The notes: generated from the letters alone by a model not told the origin. DNA of 19,455 nt from JANXSF01 sp043755435 (GCA_043755435.1 JAYUSZ010000417.1:1-19455), one strand, 5' to 3'. Shown: positions 1-8,024, counted from the first letter of the stretch. Numbers and translations: made by a program.

Positions 1-681
1 GTGACGGCTTTATCGTTGTTCAGTGGTGACGAAACACGCTTCCCTATTGTGTGGCTGGCGGCGCTGGCCGGAGCGGGGGCGGTGATTCTGCTGGTTGCCA
101 GCGTGGGACAGGCACGCCGATTTTCATCGTTCACATTGCTGCTGACGGGTATTGCTATCAACTCAATTTGCACTGCGGTGGTATTGCTGTTGCACAGCTT
201 GGCGGGTATTACAAAAAGCTTCCAGATCACACATTGGCTCATGGGTGGCATTGAAGCGGTGGAGTATCCGGTGTTGCTGGGAATGGCTGCGATCATTGTA
301 CCGGTCTGTATTTGGATGCTGCGTCTGGCGAGAGTGTTGAACGTTATCTCATTCGGGGAAACTTGGGCTGTGGGGCGTGGGGTGGACTGCCAACGCATTA
401 CCTGGCAAGGCTTCACCGCTGGTGCTTTATTGGTGGGGACAACCACTGCGGTAACGGGGCCAATCGCTTTTGTAGGGTTGATTGTGCCTCATCTTATGCG
501 ACGGATCGTTGGCCCGGATTATCGGCTGTTGATGCCCGCATCCATACTTGGCGGAGCAGCTTTTCTGGTGATTTGCGATATGGTTTCAAGGACTATTCTT
601 GCTCCCGTAGAATTTCCGGTGGGTGTTACAACGGCGTTATTAGGAGGGCCATTTTTTGTCTGGTTACTCTGGTCGCGCTGA
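1..681 (+). CDS. btuC: FecCD/BtuC-family ABC transporter permease, 5' truncated
   Basis: Inner-membrane permease subunit of a type II ABC importer for corrinoids or siderophores. Only the C-terminal 226 residues are in the window; the family is usually about 320-340 aa, so roughly 100 residues lie upstream. The GTG at base 1 is probably an internal Val codon. Several hydrophobic helices are visible. The C-terminal part carries the family signature: GPIAFVGLIVPHLMRR (about residues 153-168), which contacts the ATPase, and then EFPVGVTTALLGGPFF near the end. The sequence alone does not separate vitamin B12 from iron-siderophore transport. The overlap with five cobamide-synthesis genes makes corrinoid the likelier substrate. 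The 3' end overlaps the next gene by 26 bp and contains its ribosome binding site. Confidence 0.88.
   Translation: MTALSLFSGDETRFPIVWLAALAGAGAVILLVASVGQARRFSSFTLLLTGIAINSICTAVVLLLHSLAGITKSFQITHWLMGGIEAVEYPVLLGMAAIIVPVCIWMLRLARVLNVISFGETWAVGRGVDCQRITWQGFTAGALLVGTTTAVTGPIAFVGLIVPHLMRRIVGPDYRLLMPASILGGAAFLVICDMVSRTILAPVEFPVGVTTALLGGPFFVWLLWSR
642..647 (+). promoter_or_regulatory. Ribosome binding site fixing a TTG start
   Basis: A perfect AGGAGG lies inside the end of the permease gene, 8 nt before the TTG at 656. No ATG or GTG lies at a suitable distance in that frame, so this site is the main reason for choosing the TTG start of the kinase gene. It also suggests translational coupling. Confidence 0.75.
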
Positions 682-1513
682 AGCTATCGGTCATGCGGGG
701 GAAGTGCTGCAAGGGGCCGTAAGGCTGGGCGATGCAGTGGAGCCGTTTCTGGTTACCTTGCCTGCTCCGCTGTTTCGAAGTGCAGCTACGGTGCGTGCGG
801 CCGATGGTTGGAGCGTGCATCCGGGTTGGAAAACGAAGGCGCTTCGTGCGGCGCAGCTGGCTTGTGAGCGTTGGGGTCAGGTGAGTCCCTTGGAAATTTT
901 GATTGATTCGGAAATTCCTGTTGCCAGAGGCTGCGGTTCGTCGACGGCAGATTGCGTGGCAGCCATTCGGGCTGTGGCGAACATGCTAGGCAAGCCGGTG
1001 ACGAATAGCTTGTCCCACGAAATTGCCCGATTGGCGCGGCGGGCCGAAACGGCAAGCGATTCCACCATGTTTGATTGTGAGCCGTTAGCCTTTCTACCGC
1101 GACGCGGCGAAGTGTTGAGGCGATTGAATTTCGATTGGCCTGCAATGCATGTGACTGTAGTTGATTTGGGCGGCCCGGCGGTGGACACAATCGAGTGCCT
1201 AATGCCGGCTTACTCCGAAGAGGAGATCGATGAATTTGCATGGCTGCTGGATGAGCTGAGCAGCGGGCAGACAGCCGAAACCATTGGCCGGGTTGCCAGC
1301 CGTAGTGCGTGGATTCATCAGAAGCATCGGTGGCATCCGGCGTTTGATCAACTGCACCAAACGGCAGTGGATCGTGGAGCATTTGGTGTTGCGTTGGCAC
1401 ACAGCGGAACAGTGGCGGCGGTGCTTTCGGACAATCCTGTTGCAATTCAAGGTGCCGTCAGCTACAGACTGGAAGGAGTGCAGCATGCCGATCTTGCTGG
1501 TAGGCGGAGGTAG
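656..1513 (+). CDS. pduX: PduX-type L-threonine kinase (GHMP kinase family)
   Basis: GHMP-superfamily kinase most like PduX, which phosphorylates L-threonine to O-phospho-L-threonine. CobD decarboxylates that product to the aminopropanol phosphate linker of cobamides. The 285-aa protein shows GHAGEVLQG (residues 12-20), matching the PduX N-terminal G-x-C-G-E-x-x-Q-G block with His-Ala in place of the usual residues. The ATP-binding GHMP motif PVARGCGSSTAD is at 88-99. A C-terminal block, ALAHSGT, is at 246-252. The start is TTG, supported by the AGGAGG at 642-647. The gene overlaps the permease by 26 bp and cobU by 29 bp, so it belongs to the same transcript. The family call rests on motifs and on the cobamide context; another small-molecule GHMP kinase is less likely. 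Confidence 0.82.
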   Translation: MSGYSGRAEAIGHAGEVLQGAVRLGDAVEPFLVTLPAPLFRSAATVRAADGWSVHPGWKTKALRAAQLACERWGQVSPLEILIDSEIPVARGCGSSTADCVAAIRAVANMLGKPVTNSLSHEIARLARRAETASDSTMFDCEPLAFLPRRGEVLRRLNFDWPAMHVTVVDLGGPAVDTIECLMPAYSEEEIDEFAWLLDELSSGQTAETIGRVASRSAWIHQKHRWHPAFDQLHQTAVDRGAFGVALAHSGTVAAVLSDNPVAIQGAVSYRLEGVQHADLAGRRR

Positions 1514-1985
1514 CCGCAGCGGCAAGAGCCGCCATGCATTGGAACTGGCGCGGCGCTACGGTCCGCGGCGGGGGTTTCTTGCCACGGCGCAAGCCTTTGA
1601 CGATGAAATGCGCGAACGTATTTCGAAGCATCAACAGGAGCGTGCTAGTGAGTTCACAACTGTTGAAGAGCCGTTCGATTTAGCTTCGGCAGTGCAACGT
1701 TCCGAAGATAGTCTGGACGTGCTGGTGGTGGATTGTCTAACGCTTTGGGTAAGTAACATCATGCTTGCGGAAATGCCACTAACGATGGAGGCAACGCTGG
1801 ATGCAATTGCTGCCTCTCCCCTGCCCTGCATCCTGGTGACCAACGAAGTGGGGTGTGGCATTGTTCCGGAAAATGCGCTGGCTCGCCGCTTTCGTGACTT
1901 AGCTGGCATTGTGAATCAGCAAGCGGCTGCACGGGCGATTGAAGCCTATTACATGATGTTTGGCGTGGCAGTCCGGATCAAATAG
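1485..1985 (+). CDS. cobU: Adenosylcobinamide kinase / adenosylcobinamide-phosphate guanylyltransferase
   Basis: Bifunctional enzyme that phosphorylates adenosylcobinamide and then transfers GMP to give AdoCbi-GDP, the activated ring for nucleotide-loop assembly. The 166-aa product has the P-loop GGSRSGKS (8-15), and His49 within ISKHQQER matches the His that is guanylylated in CobU. The Walker B-like VVDCLTLW is at 81-88 and NEVGCGIVPE at 120-129. A C-terminal RDLAGIVNQ block (137-145) is also present. The reading frame stays open upstream to 1284, but the ATG at 1485 has a GGAAGGAG Shine-Dalgarno 6 nt before it, and the P-loop then sits at the normal distance from the N-terminus. The gene overlaps the kinase by 29 bp, and cobS starts 2 nt after its stop. 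Confidence 0.95.
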   Translation: MPILLVGGGSRSGKSRHALELARRYGPRRGFLATAQAFDDEMRERISKHQQERASEFTTVEEPFDLASAVQRSEDSLDVLVVDCLTLWVSNIMLAEMPLTMEATLDAIAASPLPCILVTNEVGCGIVPENALARRFRDLAGIVNQQAAARAIEAYYMMFGVAVRIK

Positions 1986-1987
1986 TC

Positions 1988-2671
1988 ATGCGGCAGGCGA
2001 TACAGTTTTTGACAGTGATCCCCATACCCGCACCGCAGGGTGCGCCGGGTAGTGGTGCGTGGGCATATCCAATTGTTGGCGCGCTTCTTGGTTTGGGTGC
2101 GTCTGCATTGCTGCCATTGAAGTTTGGCCCGCTGTTGATTGTGATCGCGCTGGCACTGGTCACCGGTGGGCTGCACGAAGACGGCTTGGCCGATGTGTTT
2201 GATGCGATTCGTGCACATCGTCCGCGGGCAAGAATGCTGTTGATTTTGAAGGACAGCCGCATTGGCGCGCATGGTGCGCTGGCGCTGGTGGCATCGTTCA
2301 CATTTCGCTGGCAGGCGCTCACTATGATGCAAGGGGATGCTTGGTTCCGGCTGCCTGCAGCCTACGGTATTTCGCGAGGAGCAATGGTCCTAATTGCTGC
2401 AAGTGCACCGCCAGCGGGCGAAGGGTTGGGGCGCATGTTTATTGAATCACTGCCGCGTCCTGCAGTGATTTTAGTTGCACTTCAAATATTGGCCTTGTGC
2501 GCACTCACCGGATGGCCCGTCGCATTGTGGTTGCTGGGTGCGAATGCCGTGGCACTTGCTGTATTGCGGCATTGGTTCATCGCGCGGCTGGGCGGAGTTA
2601 CTGGAGATTGCCTGGGTGCCATGTGCCAGGTTTCCGAAGCTGTTTCGTTGGCGGTATTAGCATGCCGATGA
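1988..2671 (+). CDS. cobS: Adenosylcobinamide-GDP ribazoletransferase (cobalamin synthase)
   Basis: Integral membrane enzyme joining AdoCbi-GDP to alpha-ribazole or alpha-ribazole-phosphate, the step that completes the nucleotide loop. The 227-aa product shows the hallmark GGLHEDGLADVFDA (60-73), KDSRIGAHGA (88-97) and a C-terminal GGVTGDCLGA (202-211). Several hydrophobic helices separate these blocks. Asp and His/Glu in the first motif are the expected metal-binding residues of this CDP-alcohol-transferase-like family. The length is slightly below the common 240-250 aa, with a short N-terminus. The ATG at 1988 follows the cobU stop by 2 nt, and no earlier start is possible without entering cobU. 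The end overlaps the next gene by 10 bp. Confidence 0.94.
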   Translation: MRQAIQFLTVIPIPAPQGAPGSGAWAYPIVGALLGLGASALLPLKFGPLLIVIALALVTGGLHEDGLADVFDAIRAHRPRARMLLILKDSRIGAHGALALVASFTFRWQALTMMQGDAWFRLPAAYGISRGAMVLIAASAPPAGEGLGRMFIESLPRPAVILVALQILALCALTGWPVALWLLGANAVALAVLRHWFIARLGGVTGDCLGAMCQVSEAVSLAVLACR

Positions 2672-3168
2672 TCTATCTGATCCGCCACGCTAAGCCAACA
2701 CTTGCCGGAGTACTGCTGGGCAGCACCGATTCGCCTTTAGCAGCAGGGCACATTGCAGAATCACTATTGCAGGTAGAAGCTGTAATATCTAGCCCTCTGC
2801 TGCGTGCAAGCAAGACCGCTGAACTGCTGTTCCCCCGCCATGCCATCCAAGTGATCCCCGAATTAGCGGAACGCTGCATGGGCCACTGGGAGGCCAAGCG
2901 TTGGGCTGAAGTTGAAGACGAATGGCCGGAGCTTGCGGCGAAGGCTGCGGCTGACTGGTTTGGCACAACTCCACCGGGAGGTGAGCCGTGGCATACCTTC
3001 AAAGTGCGCGTCACCAATGCCTGGAGTAAGCTCTCGAAAAACAGCGCAACGGCGATAGTTGCCCATGTTGGAGTGAATGCAGTGTTATGGCATTTGGCAA
3101 CTGGTGGTGACATTGCACAATTCAAACAAGAGTATGAAGAGGTAATTCCAATTGCACTTCCCGATTGA
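2662..3168 (+). CDS. cobC: CobC-like alpha-ribazole phosphatase (histidine phosphatase family), short form
   Basis: Histidine-phosphatase (phosphoglycerate mutase-like) protein. From context it likely dephosphorylates alpha-ribazole-5'-phosphate or adenosylcobalamin-5'-phosphate. The N-terminal RHA triad is at 8-10, with His9 as the expected phospho-acceptor. SSPLLRASKTAE follows at 43-54, ELAERCMGHWEA at 67-78 holds the acidic residue, and VAHVG with the second His is at 133-137. At 168 aa it is shorter than typical CobC (about 200 aa). The region between TDSPL and the SSPL block is compressed and lacks the usual Gx2QAx2L helix. The frame is open upstream to 2497, but the RH motif position favours ATG 2662; ATG 2668 is an alternative. 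It overlaps cobS by 10 bp and cobT by 17 bp. Confidence 0.83.
   Translation: MPMIYLIRHAKPTLAGVLLGSTDSPLAAGHIAESLLQVEAVISSPLLRASKTAELLFPRHAIQVIPELAERCMGHWEAKRWAEVEDEWPELAAKAAADWFGTTPPGGEPWHTFKVRVTNAWSKLSKNSATAIVAHVGVNAVLWHLATGGDIAQFKQEYEEVIPIALPD
3136..3142 (+). promoter_or_regulatory. Ribosome binding site for the TTG start of cobT
   Basis: GAAGAGG lies inside the end of the phosphatase gene, 9 nt before the TTG at 3152. The TTG codon places the conserved IENPALAAQ...TKPPGSLG block at the normal distance from the CobT N-terminus. Confidence 0.55.
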
Positions 3169-4192
3169 GATTCCATCCATTGAAAACCCCGCGTTGGCTG
3201 CCCAAGTTGAGCGGCGTTGGAATTCATTGACCAAGCCGCCGGGGAGCCTGGGACATTTGGAAACGTTGGTGATGCAACTGGCAATGATGAGCGGCACCGC
3301 GCGGCCATCCGTTGCACGTAAGGCAATGGTCATTTTCTGCGCCGATCATGGAGTCACTTCAGAAGGCGTCAGTAAGTATCCGAAAGAAGTCACCGGGCAG
3401 ATGCTGCACAATTTTCTGGGCGGTGGCGCGGCTATTTCCGTCCTATGCAAACAATTTGGAATTACTCCAATGATTGTTGACGCAGGCGTGGATGCTGAAC
3501 CCGTGCCTGGTGCTATTGATCTGAGGTTGGGTCGAGGCACCGCTAACTTTTGCCAAGGCGCAGCCATGACGGAAGCACAGGTTCAACAAGCTCTTCAAAA
3601 CGGCGCCGCACTGGCGGCCGAGGTGCGAGAGAACGCCGATATCGTGGGAGTTGGAGAAATGGGGATTGGCAATACCACTTCGGCGAGTGCACTGCTATGT
3701 GCGTTTACGGGAATGGAACCGCGCGATGCAGTGGGGCCTGGCACAGGGGTGGACGCGGCGGGAGTATCGAAGAAAGCGGAAGTGGTGAAGCGGGCGCTGG
3801 CGTTGCATTCGGATGTGATATTGAAAGGGAATGCTGCGGCAATTCTTGGAGTAGTGGGTGGTTTTGAAATCGCCACGATGACTGGGTTCCTGTTAGGTGC
3901 GGCGGCGCGACGGTTGCCCGTGGTGGTGGACGGATTTATTTCCTCATCTGCGGCGCTGGCTGCGCGCTCAATTGCACCACGGGTGATGGACTATTTGTTC
4001 TTTTCACATGTGTCTGCGGAAACGGGCCACAAGCGAATGTTGGAAGCCTTGGGAGTGCGCGCGATCCTGGATCTGGATATGCGATTAGGCGAGGGGTCCG
4101 GCGCAGCAATGGCTATGCCAGTGCTGGATGGGGCGGTGGCGCTGTACTCCAACATGGCGACCTTCCCTGAAGCAGGAGTTAGCGAAAAGTAG
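3152..4192 (+). CDS. cobT: Nicotinate-nucleotide--dimethylbenzimidazole phosphoribosyltransferase
   Basis: Cytosolic enzyme that activates the lower-ligand base by transferring phosphoribose from nicotinate mononucleotide, giving alpha-ribazole-phosphate. The 346-aa length is normal for CobT. Conserved blocks are TKPPGSLGHLE (27-37), FCADHGV (62-68) and EGVSKYPKEVT (71-81). GVGEMGIGNTTSAS (166-179) and DGFISSSAAL (260-269) follow. FFSHVSAETGH (283-293) and LDLDMRLGEGSGA (306-318) close the set, with Glu314 matching the catalytic Glu317 of Salmonella CobT. The start is TTG 3152 with GAAGAGG upstream. This is the last gene of the cobamide cluster. It faces a convergent gene 14 nt away, with no obvious terminator between them. 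Confidence 0.96.
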   Translation: MHFPIEIPSIENPALAAQVERRWNSLTKPPGSLGHLETLVMQLAMMSGTARPSVARKAMVIFCADHGVTSEGVSKYPKEVTGQMLHNFLGGGAAISVLCKQFGITPMIVDAGVDAEPVPGAIDLRLGRGTANFCQGAAMTEAQVQQALQNGAALAAEVRENADIVGVGEMGIGNTTSASALLCAFTGMEPRDAVGPGTGVDAAGVSKKAEVVKRALALHSDVILKGNAAAILGVVGGFEIATMTGFLLGAAARRLPVVVDGFISSSAALAARSIAPRVMDYLFFSHVSAETGHKRMLEALGVRAILDLDMRLGEGSGAAMAMPVLDGAVALYSNMATFPEAGVSEK

Positions 4193-4206
4193 TATTTTCT
4201 GGGGAG

Positions 4207-4587
4207 CTACTTTTGGCGCGCAGCGCTTACAGCGCCAATGAAACTCGCAAGATACGCGGCAAAACCTTGCAGAGTAAGCTTGAAAGGATCCTGGCCATCA
4301 AAAGTCCAACCAGGGACCCAAATTGCGCGTGCCCACATCACTATGATGAACACGCTCCAAACCAACAGCAACCAGCGCAGAATGCCGAACATGGAAAGCC
4401 CGACGATGATTAATCCGACGATTCCCAAGCCAATCAGCCATGCGGTAAGCTCTGGCCCAGCCCATGGCAGCATCTCCAATTTCAGATCTAAAGAACTGAA
4501 TTTTGCAACCAATCCCAACGCCAACATACCGGCGGAGATTACTAGATTGAAACCGTAACTCAGGTAGCGAAAAATGGCAGCGATCAT
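4207..4587 (-). CDS. Hypothetical membrane protein, four predicted helices
   Basis: No family recognised. The 126-aa product is strongly hydrophobic, with about four membrane segments near residues 10-30, 48-70, 71-92 and 103-122. A short soluble stretch (WVPGWTFDGQDPFK, about 90-103) sits between the last two. There is no signal peptide cleavage site and no Cys or His pair suggesting a cofactor. The start is an ATG; an AAGGAAG lies 15 nt upstream, longer than ideal spacing. It is convergent with cobT and divergent from the PQQ-propeller gene. The coding call rests on length, coherent membrane topology and lack of a better frame. Confidence 0.72.
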   Translation of the reverse strand: MIAAIFRYLSYGFNLVISAGMLALGLVAKFSSLDLKLEMLPWAGPELTAWLIGLGIVGLIIVGLSMFGILRWLLLVWSVFIIVMWARAIWVPGWTFDGQDPFKLTLQGFAAYLASFIGAVSAARQK

Positions 4588-4672
4588 GGCTTAGCGTTAA
4601 GACTTCCTTTAGAAGAACCCTTATTCTAGCAAGGCTCAAGAACGTTTTGCAGTTCTAAGCGTATTCTAAAGC

Positions 4673-6073
4673 ATGGGCACTTTCGTTCTCCCCTTCCTTT
4701 GTCTGGCTGCCTCCGTTGATCCTGGGTGGCCGCAGTTCCGTGGACCGGACGCCAATCCTGTCAGCATCAACCCAAAGTTACCCGACCGCTGGTCCAAAAC
4801 CGAAAACATTGAATGGTCCGTGATGATCCCTGGACGCGGCTGGTCCTCGCCGATTGTTACAGGCAACAATGTTTTTCTTACGACAACTGTGACAGAGGGA
4901 GAATCGAAGAAGCCGCAAACCGGAACGAACTATAGCAATGACTACGCTGCCGAATTAATGAAACAAGGCTTGAGTCAAAAAGATGTAATGGAAAAAGTAA
5001 TGGCCCGCGATTTCGAGTTGCCGAATGAAGTAATGCTTCATTACTTTCTCTACAGCCTGGATCTTAAAACAGGCGCGGTAGCGTGGAAGAAGGAATTCCA
5101 TACTGGGCGTCCCCCAGGTGGACGGCATCGCAAGAACAGCTTTACCTCAGAAACTCCTATCACTGATGGCAAATTCATCTACGTCTACATCGCCAACCTT
5201 GGACTCTACGCCTTCGACTTGAAGGGCAAGCAAATTTGGAAAACTCCGCTGGAGGTGAATCCAATTTACCTTGAATTTGGAACCGGTGGATCTCCGGTGC
5301 TGCAAGGGAATCAACTGCTGATTGTCAGTGATAATCAGAAACAGCAATATGCAGCGGCGTTCGATAAACGCACAGGCAAGCAGTTGTGGCGCACCAACCG
5401 GGATATATCAGATAAAGATTCGGAAATGGCATCCAAGCGATCTGGCTGGACAACTCCGCTCATATGGACGAATTCCCTACGCACTGAAATGGTCACGGTT
5501 GGACCCGGAGCTATCATCAGCTACGACCTTGAAGGAAAGGAACTGTGGCGTTTGTCGGGAGTATCGGATACGCCGGTGCCAAGTCCGTTTTCCTATGATG
5601 GGCTCTTGTATGTGGATGGGGGCCGGGGGAAGCCTCTTTATGCAATCCGATCCGGCGCGACGGGCAATATTACATTGGGCAAAGGGGAAAAGTCGAATGC
5701 GTCTGTTGTGTGGTCAGAGATGAAAGGCGGCACCTATCTACCAACGCCCGTGGCCTATCAAGGGGCACTTTACGCGCTTTCGGATACTGGCATACTTGCC
5801 CGGCTTGACGCAAAGGACGGCACCATTACTTACCGTTCGCGCCTTGATACAGATGCGGGGACATTTACATCGTCACCGTGGGCGTATAACGGCAAGATCT
5901 TTTGTCTGAATGAAGAAGGCAAGACGTTCGTTGTTTCCGCTGGCGAAAAATTTGAGTTGCTGCGAGTGAACTTGCTTGATGAAATGGCCCAGGCTACACC
6001 AGCAATCATAGGGGACCGGCTGCTTCTAAGGACGGAAAGCCGCCTTTACTCCATTCGGCAAGCCGCAAGGTAA
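4673..6073 (+). CDS. Exported PQQ-like beta-propeller repeat protein
   Basis: A 466-aa beta-propeller protein of the broad PQQ-binding-like/BamB-type repeat class. The short N-terminus (MGTFVLPFLCLAASVD) resembles a signal peptide cut near residues 13-15, then WPQFRGPDANPVS, the usual opening of these secreted proteins. Blade-type repeats are visible: LYSLDLKTGAVAWKKEF near 125-141, LYAFDLKGKQIWKTPL near 179-194, and AAFDKRTGKQLWRTN near 228-242. ISYDLEGKELWRL near 282-294 and LARLDAKDGTITYR near 375-388 continue the series. I see no dehydrogenase active-site signature, so a role in scaffolding or an unknown exported function is more likely than PQQ enzymology. It may be the first gene of a unit with the S41 protein 89 nt downstream. 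Confidence 0.85.
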   Translation: MGTFVLPFLCLAASVDPGWPQFRGPDANPVSINPKLPDRWSKTENIEWSVMIPGRGWSSPIVTGNNVFLTTTVTEGESKKPQTGTNYSNDYAAELMKQGLSQKDVMEKVMARDFELPNEVMLHYFLYSLDLKTGAVAWKKEFHTGRPPGGRHRKNSFTSETPITDGKFIYVYIANLGLYAFDLKGKQIWKTPLEVNPIYLEFGTGGSPVLQGNQLLIVSDNQKQQYAAAFDKRTGKQLWRTNRDISDKDSEMASKRSGWTTPLIWTNSLRTEMVTVGPGAIISYDLEGKELWRLSGVSDTPVPSPFSYDGLLYVDGGRGKPLYAIRSGATGNITLGKGEKSNASVVWSEMKGGTYLPTPVAYQGALYALSDTGILARLDAKDGTITYRSRLDTDAGTFTSSPWAYNGKIFCLNEEGKTFVVSAGEKFELLRVNLLDEMAQATPAIIGDRLLLRTESRLYSIRQAAR

Positions 6074-6096
6074 GCAATGTAAACATAAAGAATCCA

Positions 6097-6123
6097 CCCT
6101 TTCCAGACGATCTAAAGAAAGGG
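6097..6123 (+). repeat. Short inverted repeat between the propeller and S41 genes
   Basis: CCCTTTC (6097-6103) and GAAAGGG (6117-6123) form a perfect 7-bp stem around a 13-nt loop. No T-run follows, so it is not a standard intrinsic terminator. It might be a weak attenuator or chance. Confidence 0.35.
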
Positions 6124-6162
6124 ATACTTGGTTATACAGTAACCTACCGTCTAAGGAAAATC

Positions 6163-7986
6163 ATGAAAAAACTTTCGCCATTCGTCCTATGCGTGGCTTC
6201 GGTTGTTCCACTCTTTGCCCAGATGACTCCAAGCCAAAGGATGTTGGACATTCAGGTGTTGGCTAGCATTTACGCCAAGCAATATGCACCCTACGAATGG
6301 AAACGCGACGTATTTCAATTCGACATGTTGAACCTGGCCCCTTGGGTGGAACGCGCTCGCACCGCCAAGGACGATTTGGAGTTTTACCAGATCATGGCAG
6401 AATACGTGGGCAGCTTGAACGATGCTCACAGCACCTACTTCAACCAATCAGATTTCGCGGCGGAACTGCCAATCAATGTGGATATCTACGACGGTAAGGT
6501 ATTGATCGATGTTCTAGTGCGGTCCTTATTGCCAATTAGAGACTTCCCGTTCGATGTTGGCGACGAACTGATTTCGATTGACGGAAAACCAGTGGCCGAC
6601 CTGCTCACAGAATTTGCAAAAATCGACTCCTTCGCCAATCCACTTTCCACGCGCCGATGGGCGGCCGATAAGTTAGCCTACCGCTTTCAGGGACAAGTGC
6701 CCAGAGCCATTGAATTGGGTGACACTGCCGAAGTTGTGATCAAGCTGAAGAACGGAACGTTGGGAACCTACAACATTAAGTGGATCAAGTCTGGCTATCC
6801 GCTGAAGAAGATCGGCCCTGTACCCAGTCCGCGAATGAATAGCGTCGGCCAGAAAAGCCAGAAGACTTCCGTGTTGGAACAATCTCTAAATGACGCGCCA
6901 CCATATTTGAAGACAATCACGAAACTTCAATATTGGAAAGCACGGCAGAAGCGTTCGGTTCCTCATCAGGATCAAGTGGAGAAGCCCGAGGCGATTGCCA
7001 CAGAAGTAGATACAGCCGAGAGGACAGTAAAAGCAGAACCACCCAAGGAATTCGTGTTGGGCTTTGCTGAGTTGCGTCCTGTTTTCGATAATCCAACCGG
7101 CTTTGTACAACGCCTTGGACGAGGCCGCAGCGACTATTTTTACTCCGGAACTTACAATGCGCAAGGCAAAAGAATCGGGTACATTCGAATTGCTGATTTT
7201 CAACCTTTGCCATTTTCACTGCTGTCTTTAGCCACTCGTCAATTTGATACAGAAATGGCATTTTTTAATGCCAATACTGACGGATTGGTAGTAGATGTAA
7301 TGCGCAACCCAGGTGGGTTTGGCTGCTACGCAGATCAGTTATTTAGGCGCGTTACTACGAAGCCTTTCCGGACTATGGGGCAAGAGGTTCGGCCCACTGT
7401 GGATTTGGTGGTGGCGTTGAAACAGTCGCTTGCCGACGCCCAGGATTTCGGAGCGACGGAAAACGAACTAATTTGGTTGACAGGAATCACGCGCGACGTG
7501 GAGACCGCCTATAACGAAAATCGTGGCCGTACCGGGGCGCTGCCGCTTTTGGAGTGCGGTTTAATTTTAGATGTCCTTCCAACTTCCAACTCCAGTGGCG
7601 TTCCAACCGGTTACACCAAACCCGCAATTCTGCTGACTGACGAATTCACAACATCGGCTGGCGATGCATTTGCCGCAATATTTCAAGACAACAAGCGCGG
7701 TCCTCTGGTGGGGATGCGCACTGCTGGCGCCGGAGGCGCGGTTATTGGAGGAATTGCCGCAGGCTACTATTCTGAAGGCTTTACCAGTGTTACCGCCACT
7801 ATGATGGTTCGTCCCAATTCAGTTGCCATTCCTGGGTACCCCGTGACGAACTACGTTGAAAATGTGGGCGTACACCCCGACATTAAAGTTGACTACATGA
7901 CCGTTGAAAACTTAGCCAAGGGAGGGGCACCGTTTGTGGCCGCCTTCACCAATGCAATTGTGGCGGAAATCAATCGGCCCAAATAG
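6163..7986 (+). CDS. Exported S41-family (tail-specific-like) peptidase
   Basis: Predicted secreted or periplasmic serine peptidase of family S41. The N-terminus has a signal peptide (MKKL, hydrophobic core, cut after PLFAQ at residue 20). An N-terminal helical part carries VGSLNDAHSTY (82-92), a conserved S41 pre-domain motif. A PDZ-like region lies near 125-160 (VGDELISIDGKPV). The catalytic domain has VVDVMRNPGG (376-385) and then LLTDEFTTSAGDAFA (490-504), where Ser498 is the candidate nucleophile, followed by GMRTAGAGGAV (517-527). At 607 aa it is longer than common CtpA proteins; residues about 215-300 are a low-complexity, charged insert. ATG 6163 has AAGGA at 6153-6157 upstream. Confidence 0.87.
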   Translation: MKKLSPFVLCVASVVPLFAQMTPSQRMLDIQVLASIYAKQYAPYEWKRDVFQFDMLNLAPWVERARTAKDDLEFYQIMAEYVGSLNDAHSTYFNQSDFAAELPINVDIYDGKVLIDVLVRSLLPIRDFPFDVGDELISIDGKPVADLLTEFAKIDSFANPLSTRRWAADKLAYRFQGQVPRAIELGDTAEVVIKLKNGTLGTYNIKWIKSGYPLKKIGPVPSPRMNSVGQKSQKTSVLEQSLNDAPPYLKTITKLQYWKARQKRSVPHQDQVEKPEAIATEVDTAERTVKAEPPKEFVLGFAELRPVFDNPTGFVQRLGRGRSDYFYSGTYNAQGKRIGYIRIADFQPLPFSLLSLATRQFDTEMAFFNANTDGLVVDVMRNPGGFGCYADQLFRRVTTKPFRTMGQEVRPTVDLVVALKQSLADAQDFGATENELIWLTGITRDVETAYNENRGRTGALPLLECGLILDVLPTSNSSGVPTGYTKPAILLTDEFTTSAGDAFAAIFQDNKRGPLVGMRTAGAGGAVIGGIAAGYYSEGFTSVTATMMVRPNSVAIPGYPVTNYVENVGVHPDIKVDYMTVENLAKGGAPFVAAFTNAIVAEINRPK

Positions 7987-8000
7987 TTTCAGTACTGAAA
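7987..8000. repeat. Perfect 14-bp palindrome upstream of hrcA
   Basis: TTTCAGTACTGAAA is self-complementary with no loop. It begins directly after the S41 stop codon and lies 24 nt upstream of the -35 box of the hrcA promoter. GTACT inside it also pairs with AGTAC at 8010-8014. It does not match the CIRCE element of HrcA. An operator role is possible but unproven. Confidence 0.5.
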
Positions 8001-8024
8001 TAGTAAACTAGTACCAGGGGGCAG

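Noticed and set aside
786..1445. Long minus-strand open frame (219 codons) opposite the threonine kinase gene
   Set aside because: The protein is Pro/Ser/Arg/His-rich without motifs, and the plus strand carries a recognisable GHMP kinase.
2673..3326. Long minus-strand open frame (217 codons) opposite cobC and cobT
   Set aside because: Low-complexity translation; both plus-strand genes have catalytic motifs.
4213..4238. Inverted repeat TTGGCGC/GCGCCAA considered as the cobT terminator
   Set aside because: It lies inside the convergent coding region and is not followed by a T-run in either direction.
4588..4672. Promoter search in the divergent gap before the propeller gene
   Set aside because: TATTCT and TTGCAG hexamers occur, but not with acceptable spacing.
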